From the NCBI RefSeq assembly GCF_024599795.1, contig NZ_CP102246.1:2480001-2544000 (forward strand): DNA of 64,000 nt, read 5' to 3'. The DNA is from Enterobacter cloacae complex sp. R_G8 (GTDB lineage Bacteria > Pseudomonadota > Gammaproteobacteria > Enterobacterales > Enterobacteriaceae). Every line of letters starts with the position of its first letter. Position 1 is the first letter of the stretch. The notes beneath the pieces are model-generated. The model saw only the letters and a list, made by a program, of their open reading frames with translations, searched no databases and had not been told where the DNA came from. Positions 17,039 to 26,342 of this stretch are shown piece by piece. Made by a program: the position numbers and the translations under genes.

Positions 17039-19173
17039 CCCTGTGAGGCATGATTTTTTTGTGAAATAAAAGCGGATTCCGTATGAATTTTACCAATGGG
17101 TATAATCTGTTTCTCTGAATTAATCTGCAGCAGCAACCACGGAACCTGTTCGGCAGGTAAAGGTCTGGAGAACAGGAACCCTTGCAAATAGTCACACCCC
17201 AGCTCCGTTAACACCGCCCGTTGCTCTTCCGTTTCGATCCCTTCAGCAACAACATACATCTCCATTGTCCGGGCAATATTGATAATGGTCTCCACCAGCT
17301 TGCGGCTTTTTTCATTTTCCAGCATTGACGTTACAAAGCTTTTGTCGATTTTGAGCTCTTTTGCCGGAAGCACGCTGAGCATGAGCAGATTAGAATAACC
17401 GGTGCCAAAATCATCAATAGAGACGGTGATCCCGGCCTGGTTGAATGCACTCAGTAATTCGATACTGCGGTCAAGATTTTTAAGGGCAGTGCTCTCCGTG
17501 ACCTCGAGAATGAGTCGGGAAGGCGACAGATTATATTTTTGCAACATGGACGATACGATCTGAAAGATATCCGGCTGTTCAAACTGCACAGGAGACAGGT
17601 TAAAGGAGAGCGTCCAATGGGCAAAACCTTGTTCAGTCCAGAAATGCAGCTGTCGGCATGCCGCTTCAATCGCCCAGTTACCCACAGGGATAATTAATCC
17701 TGTCTGTTCCAGCGAAGGTAAAAACAGATTCGGCAGCAGCACGCCTTGTTCGGGATGTCGCCAGCGCAGAAGCGCCTCAAAGCCATGGATTGTCTTCTCT
17801 TCAGCATGCCAGGTAGGTTGATACCACAGTTCAAACTGATCGCGCTCGAGCGCCTGGGTGAGCTCCTGCAGAAAACCGGGGTTGGCCGGGATCGCCGTCG
17901 ACATCTCTGTCCGGTAGACCGCCCAGTCGTTTCGGCCCGCCTTCTTCACGTAATGCATTGCGGCATCCGCTTTTAATTTTAATTCGTGCAGCGTTTCACC
18001 ATCCTGAGGATAGCGGCTGACGCCTGCACTGAGTGTGGTGCTCAGTGTATGCCCGCACAGGGAAAGAGGGCGGCGCAAGTCTTCGAGCAGCGTGGGGAGC
18101 AGGGTCTGGAGTTTATCGTCATCACATTCAGGAACCAGCAGGATAAAGGCATCGCCTCCCAGTCTTGCCAGGGTCATCTCTCGGGTCAGCCTCGCCGTGA
18201 TGCGCTGTGCAATGGTGATTAACAACTCATCGCCGACATTATGCCCCCAGGTGTCATTAACCTGTCTGAAGTGATCAACGTCGAGGAAAACTACGGCAAA
18301 TTGCTTATTACTGAGCAGCGCACTGCGCAGGCAATCCTGCATCCGGAGATCCATCTGGTGGCGGTTAGCCAGGCCGGTGAGGGCGTCAAATCGCGCCTGG
18401 AGCTCGAGCTGGCGATTAAGCTGTTGCAGATTTTCCGTTAACCGACTGGTGCGCCAGTGTGAATCAATAAGCGAGATAATCAACATGATGCCGAGCAGGC
18501 TCAGCGTTGTTACTGAAACCCAGATAGATAATCCCAGTTCGCTGATCCCGCCGGGAAGGGTATGTGTCATGTCACCAAACTGAGCGGCACGCATTCCGGT
18601 GTAGTGCATGGCGCAGATGGCAGCCCCAAGGACTAAAGCGGCGAGAATGCGATTGATGAAGATCCCTTTTCGCTGATGCCGCAGGTGGAAGGCCAACCAG
18701 ATTGCGGCTCCGGAGGCCATTATGGCAATCAATATGGATAAGCCGACGGTACGTTGATCCCAGATGATGGGGCTATCCAGCATCAGCGCGGCCATGCCGG
18801 TATAGTGCATCGACACGACTCCTGCACTCAGAATTAAGGTGGAGAGGATCAGCCTAAAGGGAGAAAGACGAGCGCCCGTCACGGCAATATTCATTGCCAG
18901 CGTAGACGCCACCACCGCGACGCCCAGGGAGGCAAGGGTTAACCAGAGGTGATAGCTCATGATCATGGGCATTTGCATCGCTAACATGCCGATAAAATGC
19001 ATCGACCAGATCCCGATGCCCAGCGTAACCCCTCCGGCAATACGCCAGAACATTGCCGCCTTGCGACCGGAGAGGGGGATTTTTCCTGCACTGTCCAGAG
19101 CCAAAAACGAGGCGATAAAGGCCACGAGATAAGAGATGGCTATTAACACTGGGTCCCACGATACATTGAGCAT
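17035..19173 (-). CDS. MHYT-GGDEF-EAL membrane cyclic di-GMP phosphodiesterase
   Basis: 712 residues from ATG 19173 (MLNVSWDPVLIAISY), preferred to TTG 19191/ATG 19188 because GGGA is suitably placed. The N-terminal seven-helix MHYT sensor has the motif three times (MHFIGM, MHYTGM, MHYTGM), thought to bind a metal and sense a diatomic gas. The GGDEF domain has GGDAF, so cyclase activity is probably lost and it may be a GTP-binding regulatory module. The EAL domain keeps EALLRW, ELE-type ILEVTES, DDFGTGYSN and KIDKSFV, and ends with VVAEGIET, so phosphodiesterase activity is expected. Confidence 0.92.
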   Translation of the reverse strand: MLNVSWDPVLIAISYLVAFIASFLALDSAGKIPLSGRKAAMFWRIAGGVTLGIGIWSMHFIGMLAMQMPMIMSYHLWLTLASLGVAVVASTLAMNIAVTGARLSPFRLILSTLILSAGVVSMHYTGMAALMLDSPIIWDQRTVGLSILIAIMASGAAIWLAFHLRHQRKGIFINRILAALVLGAAICAMHYTGMRAAQFGDMTHTLPGGISELGLSIWVSVTTLSLLGIMLIISLIDSHWRTSRLTENLQQLNRQLELQARFDALTGLANRHQMDLRMQDCLRSALLSNKQFAVVFLDVDHFRQVNDTWGHNVGDELLITIAQRITARLTREMTLARLGGDAFILLVPECDDDKLQTLLPTLLEDLRRPLSLCGHTLSTTLSAGVSRYPQDGETLHELKLKADAAMHYVKKAGRNDWAVYRTEMSTAIPANPGFLQELTQALERDQFELWYQPTWHAEEKTIHGFEALLRWRHPEQGVLLPNLFLPSLEQTGLIIPVGNWAIEAACRQLHFWTEQGFAHWTLSFNLSPVQFEQPDIFQIVSSMLQKYNLSPSRLILEVTESTALKNLDRSIELLSAFNQAGITVSIDDFGTGYSNLLMLSVLPAKELKIDKSFVTSMLENEKSRKLVETIINIARTMEMYVVAEGIETEEQRAVLTELGCDYLQGFLFSRPLPAEQVPWLLLQINSEKQIIPIGKIHTESAFISQKNHASQG

Positions 19174-19629
19174 TATGCAATCCCGCATCAAAGAGGGTTA
19201 CTGACTTCGCCTGCCGGGCACATCTTTATTGGCAACGAGCATGCGCGTTCAAACACTATTAGTTAGGGGACTCGTAAAATGACCAGCCCTATTTAAATCT
19301 CAAACTGCATGCAATATAAAATATATTCTCAGTATTAACCTGTTAAGCACAGCTAAACAAGGGCTAATAATTGCAGCAAAGCTCCTTAAATATGCGGGAG
19401 GTTATCACGTTTCGCTGATGGAGATGGTATCGCTTAAGTTCGTCTTAGACCAGTATCACAGCATTCATGACACAATATTTCCTGCAATACACTGTTTTTA
19501 TCTTACTTAAGTTAAATTGCAGGTTGCTAACCACGAAACAACAAACCATCGGTATTCGTGAGGACAAACGTCATTGTGGATGCTATAACCCTTAATGCCG
19601 ACCAAAAATATAAAGTTGTGGGAATGATT
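19174..19629. other. Intergenic region between divergent genes
   Basis: 456 bases, AT-rich, between the - strand phosphodiesterase gene and the + strand chemoreceptor gene. It must hold promoters for both. I looked for a flagellar sigma-28 promoter before the chemoreceptor and saw no convincing match. An in-frame GTG at 19558 could extend the chemoreceptor by 24 residues. No RNA gene or repeat was recognised. Confidence 0.5.
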
Positions 19630-20784
19630 ATGCTAAGAAATATTAGTGTCAGAACCTTCATTGTCTATTTCCTTTTGTCTCTTTTTTTGATAAACGCAGC
19701 TGTCGTGGTTCTTTTTTCGGGCGCGTCGCCGCTCTTTATTACGCTCAATGTAATAAATATGATTGCTCTTTTTTTACTCTGGGCCTACATGACCAAATAT
19801 CTTGTGACACCGATCAATACTGTGAAAAAAAGTATTGAAGAAGTGACCTCGGGGAATCTTGGCGTGACGATACCGGAGTTTGGTAACAACTGTGCAGGGC
19901 GTTTAATCCCTGGGATTAATAGCCTCTCGAGCAATATTGCGACACTGGTCCGGGAAATCAGGGCATCGTCACACACCGCCATGACCTTATCGGATCAACT
20001 CTCCTCACGCAGCGCGCAACTTTCTGTGAAAACGGAGCAGCAGTCTGCCTCGCTGGTGCAAACCGCGGCCAGCATGGAGCAGATGGCGGCAAGCACCAGA
20101 AATAATGCCGATAACACCCGGCTGGCCAGTGAACAGGCCAATGAGGCCACCCTTCAGGCACGCAAAGGCGGAGAACTGATGGGGCAGGTTGCTCACAATA
20201 TGCAATCGATCACCGAATGCGCGCAGCAAATGACGGAGATTATCTCGATGATCGACGGCATTGCCTTCCAGACCAATATCCTGGCGCTTAACGCAGCCGT
20301 TGAGGCAGCAAGGGCGGGAGACCACGGAAAAGGATTCTCTGTAGTTGCAGAGGAGGTACGAAATCTGGCTCACCGCAGCGCGGACGCGGCGAAGAACATC
20401 AAAACGCTGATTGAAGTCACGAGTAATAACGTGACGCAGGGCGTAACGGTGGTGTCAGAAGCGGAAAAAAATATGCGTGAGATAGTGGCCGGATCCAGCA
20501 ATGTCAGCCGTCTGATGGATGAAATTTCCAGCTCGACATCCGAGCAGGAGAAAGGGATTTCGCAGATCACGCTGGCATTATCAGAGCTGGAAAGGGTCAC
20601 GCAAAGCAATGTGGCTATGGCGGAGGAACTTAACGGATCTTCCGACGTGCTGCGTAATCAGGTTATCGAATTGCAGTCCCGGACACGCAACTTCCGGCTC
20701 GACGGGAGAGCCCCCTCTGACGGTTCGTTGTCGGCACCGGGTGTTCCCCTGTCGTTCGCGCAGCGACAAGGACATTCTGTGTGA
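19630..20784 (+). CDS. Methyl-accepting chemotaxis protein lacking a periplasmic sensing domain
   Basis: 384 residues from ATG 19630 ([10 protein letters not shown]), chosen by analogy with the MLxxI start of enterobacterial chemoreceptors. Two membrane helices (about residues 10-30 and 37-57) are separated by only a few residues, so there is no periplasmic ligand domain. A HAMP segment follows, then the signalling domain with the highly conserved hairpin [20 protein letters not shown] and [16 protein letters not shown], and methylation-type Gln/Glu pairs. The C-terminus lacks the NWETF pentapeptide for CheR/CheB docking. It may sense membrane state, cytoplasmic signals or a partner protein. 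Confidence 0.9.
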   Translation: MLRNISVRTFIVYFLLSLFLINAAVVVLFSGASPLFITLNVINMIALFLLWAYMTKYLVTPINTVKKSIEEVTSGNLGVTIPEFGNNCAGRLIPGINSLSSNIATLVREIRASSHTAMTLSDQLSSRSAQLSVKTEQQSASLVQTAASMEQMAASTRNNADNTRLASEQANEATLQARKGGELMGQVAHNMQSITECAQQMTEIISMIDGIAFQTNILALNAAVEAARAGDHGKGFSVVAEEVRNLAHRSADAAKNIKTLIEVTSNNVTQGVTVVSEAEKNMREIVAGSSNVSRLMDEISSSTSEQEKGISQITLALSELERVTQSNVAMAEELNGSSDVLRNQVIELQSRTRNFRLDGRAPSDGSLSAPGVPLSFAQRQGHSV

Positions 20785-20904
20785 GATGGCACCGCCGTTA
20801 GCCGTACAATTCCCGAGCGATTTCAGCGCCATGCGGAACATAGTGGTTGCGTAACCTCTGCCGAAAGCTAGACTGACAACGAAAAGCTAAAAGGTGGAGG
20901 CGTT

Positions 20905-21888
20905 GTGGAGAGCATAAAAGGGTCTGAACTGAACGTTCCTGACGCAGTGTTTGCGTGGGTGTTCGACGGTAATGGCGGTGCCAGGCCGCTGGAAGACAAC
21001 GATGAGATTGATCACGCGCATCCCTGCTGGCTACACCTGAACTATACCCATCCGGACAGCGCTGACTGGCTGGCATCAACCCCACTGTTGCCGAACAACG
21101 TACGCGACGCGCTGGCGGGTGAAAGCCTGCGGCCACGCGTGAGCCGGATGGGGGACGGTACGTTGATCACCCTTCGCTGTATTAACGGCAGCACGGATGA
21201 GCGTCCGGATCAGCTGGTGGCGATGCGGGTCTATATGGATGACGGTCTTATTGTCTCCACTCGTCAGCGTAAAGTGCTGGCGCTGGATGACGTGGTGAAC
21301 GATCTGAAAGAGGGCACCGGGCCGACTGATTGCGGTAGCTGGCTGGTGGATGTCTGCGATGCGCTCACCGATCATGCGAGTGAGTTTATTGAAGAGCTGC
21401 ACGACAAAATTATCGACCTGGAAGATAACCTGCTCGATCAGCAAATACCGCCGCGCGGCTTCCTGGCGTTACTGCGCAAACAGCTGATCGTGATGCGCCG
21501 CTATATGACGCCACAACGCGATGTGTATGCCCGCCTCGCCAGCGAACGCTTCAGCTGGATGAACGACGATCAGCGTCGCAGGATGCAGGATATTGCGGAC
21601 AGGCTTGGGCGCGGGCTGGATGAAATTGATTCCTGTATCGCCAGAACGGCGGTGATGGCGGATGAGATCGCCCAGGTGATGCAGGAGTCGCTGGCCAGAA
21701 GAACCTACACGATGTCGCTGATGGCAATGGTCTTTTTACCCAGCACCTTCCTGACCGGACTGTTTGGCGTAAACCTGGGCGGTATCCCCGGAGGGGCTTA
21801 TCGTTACGGTTTTACTGCGTTTTGCGTCATGTTAGCTGTTTTGATTGGCGGTGTTGCATGGTGGTTGCATCGTAGTAAATGGTTGTAA
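20905..21888 (+). CDS. zntB: Zinc transporter ZntB (CorA family)
   Basis: 327 residues starting with GTG ([18 protein letters not shown]), closely matching E. coli ZntB. The large N-terminal cytoplasmic domain is followed by two C-terminal membrane helices with the family signature [10 protein letters not shown] (ZntB/CorA GxN motif) between them and a Lys-rich tail. ZntB is a pentameric inner-membrane zinc transporter, reported as proton-coupled uptake. Its downstream neighbour is the fnrS sRNA gene, the same arrangement as in E. coli. Confidence 0.96.
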   Translation: MESIKGSELNVPDAVFAWVFDGNGGARPLEDNDEIDHAHPCWLHLNYTHPDSADWLASTPLLPNNVRDALAGESLRPRVSRMGDGTLITLRCINGSTDERPDQLVAMRVYMDDGLIVSTRQRKVLALDDVVNDLKEGTGPTDCGSWLVDVCDALTDHASEFIEELHDKIIDLEDNLLDQQIPPRGFLALLRKQLIVMRRYMTPQRDVYARLASERFSWMNDDQRRRMQDIADRLGRGLDEIDSCIARTAVMADEIAQVMQESLARRTYTMSLMAMVFLPSTFLTGLFGVNLGGIPGGAYRYGFTAFCVMLAVLIGGVAWWLHRSKWL

Positions 21889-21934
21889 ATTTACGCTTTT
21901 TACACCTTATACGCGGTTCAAAACGCTCTTTTAA

Positions 21935-21948
21935 TTGAGCGAAGTCAA
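21935..21948. promoter_or_regulatory. FNR-type binding site of the fnrS promoter
   Basis: TTGAGCGAAGTCAA matches the FNR consensus TTGAT-N4-ATCAA with one changed base in each half. Its centre is about 42.5 bases before the expected fnrS start, the class II activator position, as known for E. coli fnrS. Confidence 0.85.
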
Positions 21949-21983
21949 TAAACCCAGGCCGCGTAAGGTGCAATATTACTCCC

Positions 21984-22104
21984 GCAGGTGAATGCAACGT
22001 CAAGCGATGGGCGTTGCGCTCCATATTGTCTTACTTCCTTTTTTGAATTACTGCATAGCACAATTGATTCGTACGACGCCGACTTTAATAGTCGGCTTTT
22101 TTTT
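21984..22104 (+). ncRNA. fnrS: FnrS, anaerobically induced Hfq-binding small RNA
   Basis: The 121-base segment begins GCAGGTGAATGCAACGTC, keeps the single-stranded middle ACTTCC-TTTTTT, and ends in a terminator hairpin (GCCGACT/AGTCGGC) plus eight T. From memory it is nearly identical to E. coli FnrS and lies in the same zntB-dbpA interval. FnrS is activated by FNR without oxygen and represses mRNAs for aerobic enzymes such as sodB and maeA. The hairpin at 22078-22104 probably also serves as the end of zntB transcription. Confidence 0.93.
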
Positions 22105-22162
22105 GCCTCCCGTTTCTCAGGGTCTACCCTAAAAGGGTCAATCCAAAAAACTGGAGGGAAAG

Positions 22163-22345
22163 ATGAACCATCTACTCGCGCTGCAACTGCTGCATTCACG
22201 GCAGTCCGATCCGGTCCCGACCGACCCAACGCCGATGCCCGATCCCATTCCTCGTCCGCAGCCTATGCCCGACCCGCCGCCCGATGAAGAACCGATTAAA
22301 TTGTCGCATCGAACCCCGAGATCTGCGAGGATACGCGCCATCTGA
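22163..22345 (+). CDS. Small proline-rich protein of unknown function
   Basis: 60 residues, with a strong ribosome site (CTGGAGGGAAAG) before the ATG. Residues 16-42 are built from short Pro-Asp-Pro repeats (DPVPTDPTPMPDPIPRPQPM and PDPPPDEEP), then a basic tail. It lies between fnrS and dbpA, ending 27 bases before dbpA, so it may be a short leader gene of the dbpA message. No function is known to me. The start signal is the best evidence that it is translated. Confidence 0.72.
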   Translation: MNHLLALQLLHSRQSDPVPTDPTPMPDPIPRPQPMPDPPPDEEPIKLSHRTPRSARIRAI

Positions 22346-22372
22346 CTGCAAAGATGACCACGAGAGACTATT

Positions 22373-23746
22373 GTGACCGCTTTTTCTACCCTGAATGTTC
22401 TGCCTGCCGCCCAACTCGATAACCTCAACGAGTTGGGATACCTCACGATGACGCCTGTTCAGGCGGCCGCATTACCCGCCATTCTTGAGGGGCGCGATGT
22501 TCGCGTACAGGCAAAAACCGGCAGTGGGAAAACGGCAGCGTTCGGTCTTGGGCTGTTACAGCATATTGATGCCACTCTGTTCCAGACCCAGTCTCTGGTT
22601 CTGTGCCCGACCCGCGAACTGGCCGACCAGGTCGCGGGTGAGTTGCGTCGTCTGGCGCGCTTCCTGCCCAACACCAAGATCTTAACCCTCTGCGGCGGAC
22701 AGCCGTTCGGGGCGCAGCGTGATTCGCTCCAGCATGCGCCTCATATTATTGTCGCGACACCTGGCCGTCTGCTGGATCATCTGCAAAAAGGCACCGTTTC
22801 ACTGGATGCCCTGCAAACGCTGGTGATGGATGAAGCGGACCGTATGCTGGATATGGGCTTCAGCGACGCGATCGACGAGGTGATCCGCTTCGCACCGGAA
22901 GATCGTCAGACATTGTTATTTTCTGCGACCTGGCCTGAGGCCATCGCTGCGATCAGCGGTCGTGTACAAAAAAATCCGCTCACGATTGAAATCGACAGCG
23001 TGGATGCGCTGCCTGCCATCGAGCAGCAGTTCTTTGAAACCTCGCAGCAGGGCAAAATCCCGCTTCTGCAGAAATTGCTGAGCCAGCACCAGCCCGCCTC
23101 CTGCGTGGTGTTTTGTAACACCAAAAAAGATTGCCAGGCAGTGTGTGATGCCCTGAATGCCGCCGGGCAAAGCGCGCTGTCATTGCATGGCGATCTGGAA
23201 CAGCGCGATCGTGACCAGACGCTGGTTCGCTTCGCCAACGGCAGCGCCCGTGTACTGGTCGCGACCGATGTCGCCGCACGTGGGCTGGACATTAAATCGC
23301 TGGAGCTGGTTGTTAACTACGAGCTGGCCTGGGATCCAGAAGTACACGTTCACCGCATTGGGCGTACTGCACGCGCGGGAAACAGCGGGCTTGCCATTAG
23401 CTTCTGCGCGCCGGAAGAGGCGCAGCGCGCCAATATCTTGTCTGAAATGCTGCAGATAAAGCTTAACTGGGTGAACACCCCGGGGAACGTTCGCGTTGTG
23501 CCACTCGAAGCCGAAATGGCGACGCTGTGTATTGATGGCGGCAAAAAAGCCAAGATGCGCCCGGGTGACGTGCTAGGCGCGCTGACAGGGGACATGGGGC
23601 TGGATGGCGCCGATATCGGCAAGATTACCGTTCATCCGGCACATGTCTATGTGGCAATCTGCCAGGCGGTTGCGCATAAGGCCTGGAAGCAGCTGCAAAA
23701 CGGTAAAATTAAAGGCAAAACCTGCCGGGTCAGATTGCTGAAATAA
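22373..23746 (+). CDS. dbpA: ATP-dependent RNA helicase DbpA
   Basis: 457 residues from a GTG start. All DEAD-box motifs are present: Q motif with MTPVQAAALP, AKTGSGKTAAF (Walker A), PTRELA, TPGRLLDH, DEAD as MDEADRMLD, SAT as LFSATWP, ATDVAARGLDI and HRIGRTARAG. The C-terminal about 75 residues form the RNA-recognition domain that binds hairpin 92 of 23S rRNA, so DbpA acts in late 50S subunit assembly. Its stop is close to the convergent ttcA gene. Confidence 0.97.
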   Translation: MTAFSTLNVLPAAQLDNLNELGYLTMTPVQAAALPAILEGRDVRVQAKTGSGKTAAFGLGLLQHIDATLFQTQSLVLCPTRELADQVAGELRRLARFLPNTKILTLCGGQPFGAQRDSLQHAPHIIVATPGRLLDHLQKGTVSLDALQTLVMDEADRMLDMGFSDAIDEVIRFAPEDRQTLLFSATWPEAIAAISGRVQKNPLTIEIDSVDALPAIEQQFFETSQQGKIPLLQKLLSQHQPASCVVFCNTKKDCQAVCDALNAAGQSALSLHGDLEQRDRDQTLVRFANGSARVLVATDVAARGLDIKSLELVVNYELAWDPEVHVHRIGRTARAGNSGLAISFCAPEEAQRANILSEMLQIKLNWVNTPGNVRVVPLEAEMATLCIDGGKKAKMRPGDVLGALTGDMGLDGADIGKITVHPAHVYVAICQAVAHKAWKQLQNGKIKGKTCRVRLLK

Positions 23747-23753
23747 GCGGCAG

Positions 23754-23786
23754 AAAAAACGCGTCTCAGACGGACTCTGAGACGCG
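23754..23786 (-). terminator. Rho-independent terminator of ttcA
   Basis: A perfect 10-bp stem (GCGTCTCAGA / TCTGAGACGC) with a 5-base loop is followed on the - strand by six T. On the + strand the hairpin lacks a T tract, so it serves mainly ttcA. Confidence 0.88.
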
Positions 23787-23792
23787 ACAGGA

Positions 23793-24728
23793 TTATTTCA
23801 CTTCAAGTACGTTCAGGCGCAGCTCGTCAAACTGATTATCATCCTCTTCCGGCTGCCAGCCCGCAGGCTGCATTGGGATCTCTTCCCGATCAAACGCCAA
23901 ATCGCCGCCATTCACCACCTCTGAATCATGGTTGATGCCTTTGAAGTCGAACAGCTCAACATCCGCAAGGTGTGAAGGCACCACGTTCTGCATGGCGCTG
24001 AACATGGTTTCGATGCGTCCTGGATAACGTTTATCCCAGTCACGCAGCATGTCACCAATGACCTGGCGCTGCAGGTTTGGCTGAGAGCCACACAGGTTGC
24101 ATGGAATAATCGGGAAAGCTTTCGCCTGGGAGAAGCGTTCAATGTCCTTCTCGCGGCAATAGGCGAGAGGGCGGATGACAATGTGTTTGCCGTCATCGCT
24201 CATCAGCTTAGGCGGCATGCCTTTCATCTTCCCGCCGTAGAACATGTTCAGGAACAGCGTTTGCAGGATATCGTCGCGGTGATGACCGAGCGCAATTTTT
24301 GTCGCACCCAGCTCTGTCGCAGTACGGTACAGAATGCCACGGCGCAGACGAGAGCAGAGAGAGCAGGTGGTTTTGCCCTCCGGGATCTTCTCTTTTACGA
24401 TACCGTAGGTATTTTCTTCGACGATTTTGTACTCAACGCCCAGTTTATCGAGATATTCCGGCAGAATATGCTCAGGGAAACCCGGCTGTTTCTGGTCAAG
24501 GTTTACGGCTACCAGGGAGAATTTCACCGGCGCGCTCTGTTGAAGATTACGCAGGATCTCCAGCATGGTGTAGCTGTCTTTCCCCCCTGACAGGCAAACC
24601 ATGATCCGGTCGCCTTCTTCAATCATATTGAAGTCTGCAATGGCTTCGCCCACATTACGGCGCAGCCGCTTCTGCAGCTTGTTCAGGTTGTACTGTTCTT
24701 TCTTTGTATTTGATTGATTGTCTTGCAT
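23793..24728 (-). CDS. ttcA: tRNA 2-thiocytidine biosynthesis protein TtcA
   Basis: 311 residues, nearly identical to E. coli TtcA as remembered. It has the PP-loop ATP pyrophosphatase motif LSGGKDS, the iron-sulfur ligands [11 protein letters not shown] (CxxC) and a third Cys in IPCNLCGSQ. The enzyme thiolates cytidine 32 of certain tRNAs using a [4Fe-4S] cluster. It is convergent with dbpA, as in E. coli. Confidence 0.97.
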   Translation of the reverse strand: MQDNQSNTKKEQYNLNKLQKRLRRNVGEAIADFNMIEEGDRIMVCLSGGKDSYTMLEILRNLQQSAPVKFSLVAVNLDQKQPGFPEHILPEYLDKLGVEYKIVEENTYGIVKEKIPEGKTTCSLCSRLRRGILYRTATELGATKIALGHHRDDILQTLFLNMFYGGKMKGMPPKLMSDDGKHIVIRPLAYCREKDIERFSQAKAFPIIPCNLCGSQPNLQRQVIGDMLRDWDKRYPGRIETMFSAMQNVVPSHLADVELFDFKGINHDSEVVNGGDLAFDREEIPMQPAGWQPEEDDNQFDELRLNVLEVK

Positions 24729-25093
24729 TTATTGCTACCTTCGGAGCCAGCAGGGGCAAAAGTTTCCAGCGTGCCGGCTAATCGTTAAGCATCAGCACCT
24801 GTTCGCCATTCATTTTCCACGCATTCTATGCCGCAACTGTCTGGCTATGAAAGATGGGTTAACGCCGGCAGTCAATGCCAGCGGGCAAAAGTATGTCGCG
24901 TATGGTACGGATTCCGGCGGCGAATACCAGCACGTTTTACAGCGATGAAGGATCTTGTGCCGACTTGCGGTAAAGCGTAATCGGCTTTCTGTTCGCCATC
25001 AGCGAGACGTGGTCGACATAAGGCGGGTAAGGGCAGGCAAGCTCCGCTCAGTACAATGGCGGAGCCTGTAAAACGGAAGGAGAGATCAGGCGG
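24729..25093. other. Intergenic region upstream of ttcA with a hairpin
   Basis: 365 bases. It should contain the ttcA promoter. A 7-bp GC hairpin (GCTCCGC/GCGGAGC, 25041-25065) lies after the - strand lipoprotein gene but is not followed by a T tract on either strand. No convincing gene is seen; a 76-codon open frame here lacks a ribosome site and has no recognisable features. Confidence 0.5.
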
Positions 25094-25312
25094 TTACTTC
25101 TCTACAATCTCTTTCACATCCGATTGATGAATCTGATGAATGCTGCCATCTGCATCTTTGTATGAAATTAAACCGGTGTCTTTATCTCGCTCTGGTTTTC
25201 CATGTGTGGTCATCATATGTCCATCTTTGGTCGATATGACATAATCACTTGAGCACCCTGTTATTGCTAACGCGACACCTAATGCCAAAAATGCAAAAAT
25301 ACCACCCTTCAT
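25094..25312 (-). CDS. YgdI/YgdR-family small lipoprotein
   Basis: 72 residues with a lipoprotein signal ending ITGCSSDY (Cys about residue 20), then the DUF903 domain pattern YVISTKDGHMMTTHGKPERD...TGLISYKDADG...INQSDV, a small SH3-like fold. E. coli has YgdI and YgdR of the same family; this is another paralogue. The function of the family is not established. Confidence 0.88.
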   Translation of the reverse strand: MKGGIFAFLALGVALAITGCSSDYVISTKDGHMMTTHGKPERDKDTGLISYKDADGSIHQIHQSDVKEIVEK

Positions 25313-25704
25313 ATTAACCTCTAATTAACTTTATAGTTACAATCGTTTTAATACAACATTATTTAACAACAGTGAATTGCAACGCTTCATCAACGAAAGG
25401 GTATTTCCATTTTATGCATAAAAGAGGCAATAAACGGCCACAGTGTATCCGTATATGTGGCGTTTAATCTTGTGCTTCTATTTGAAACCCGTCTGTTTTA
25501 TAGATGTAATACTTTATGGCTATTTCACGTTGCTCTTCATTCGCATTAGTATTGATTTAACGTGTATCGCTGCTTATTATCTTGCGTTTCAGCGTATGGG
25601 AATTTGAAGCTCGCATGCGACTTTACTGACGTGCTGGCGGCCCGGATTAGACAATCACTGGCGAACGGTTCCCTTAAGATGATATCCCACAGGAAGGGTT
25701 GAAA
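25313..25704. other. AT-rich intergenic region with a hairpin
   Basis: About 390 bases with no recognisable gene. At 25433-25469 an inverted repeat (AAACGgCCACA ... TGTGGCGTTT) with a 13-base loop is visible; it is followed by only a weak T-rich tract on the + strand. The region must hold the promoters of both flanking divergent lipoprotein genes. Confidence 0.45.
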
Positions 25705-25914
25705 GTGTTTAAGTTAAGTTCTTTTGGTTTTATGATTTTATTGTGCTCAGGGTGTAGTTCTGATGTGGTTATCACTCCGCCGGAAAAACCGGTCTATAAG
25801 CCAATGCCTGATATAACGCAATCTGTAACACCGTCTCAGCAACGGGCGATCATGGCTGGTGAACGTCCCGACTGGACAGACAGAGCACCGGTCACCACGA
25901 CCAGGCGTTATTAA
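25705..25914 (+). CDS. Putative small lipoprotein
   Basis: 69 residues from GTG 25705, with AGGAAGGG at a suitable distance; a TTG two codons earlier is less likely. The N-terminus is a hydrophobic signal ending LLCSGCSSD, a near-lipobox with Cys about residue 17. The mature part is short, Pro-rich and polar (VVITPPEKPVYKPMPD). No family recognised. Confidence 0.62.
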   Translation: MFKLSSFGFMILLCSGCSSDVVITPPEKPVYKPMPDITQSVTPSQQRAIMAGERPDWTDRAPVTTTRRY

Positions 25915-26048
25915 TTCCTGCCCATGTGATGCTGACATGGAATTTTAGCGTGGCCTGCACGAATGGCCACTTTAATTGCGCTGTGTTGAGCGTTTATTCA
26001 TCTTCATACTATTAAGCTGTTTTCCCCGAACAAAGCAGGAGGGAAACG

Positions 26049-26249
26049 GTGATCGCTATTTTAAAAGCATGTCTTTTAGTTGGGTGCTTCCTGGCAGGTT
26101 GTGTCTTGTATCTTCATCTTTTTACGTCAATGAAAGAAGTATGTATTAAAGATACGGCAGGAGAAGTGTTTCACGTGCGCAAGGTTGAAAATGCTGCAGA
26201 TTGTCAGACTTTTAACTGGAGCACGTATATACAGTGTGGCTATTTCTAA
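26049..26249 (+). CDS. Small exported or membrane-anchored protein
   Basis: 66 residues from GTG 26049, preceded by a strong AGGAGGGAAAC ribosome site. One hydrophobic segment (about residues 5-27, containing CLLVGCFLAGCVLYL) is followed by about 40 residues with three Cys (VCIKD, DCQTF, QCGYF). It could be a signal anchor or a lipoprotein-like signal. The function is unknown. Confidence 0.62.
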   Translation: MIAILKACLLVGCFLAGCVLYLHLFTSMKEVCIKDTAGEVFHVRKVENAADCQTFNWSTYIQCGYF

Positions 26250-26342
26250 TTGTACATAGTAAAAACAATCTACACCTGATTCATGCGAAAGATAACGTAT
26301 AATGCCTTCTCGAAATACGTTTATGATCCTGAGGCAGGCGCT

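Noticed and set aside
19500..19629. Flagellar sigma-28 promoter before the chemoreceptor
   Set aside because: No convincing TAAAGTTT-N11-GCCGATAA match in the region.
24718..24948. 76-codon + strand ORF upstream of ttcA
   Set aside because: Overlaps the ttcA start, has no ribosome site and no recognisable protein features.
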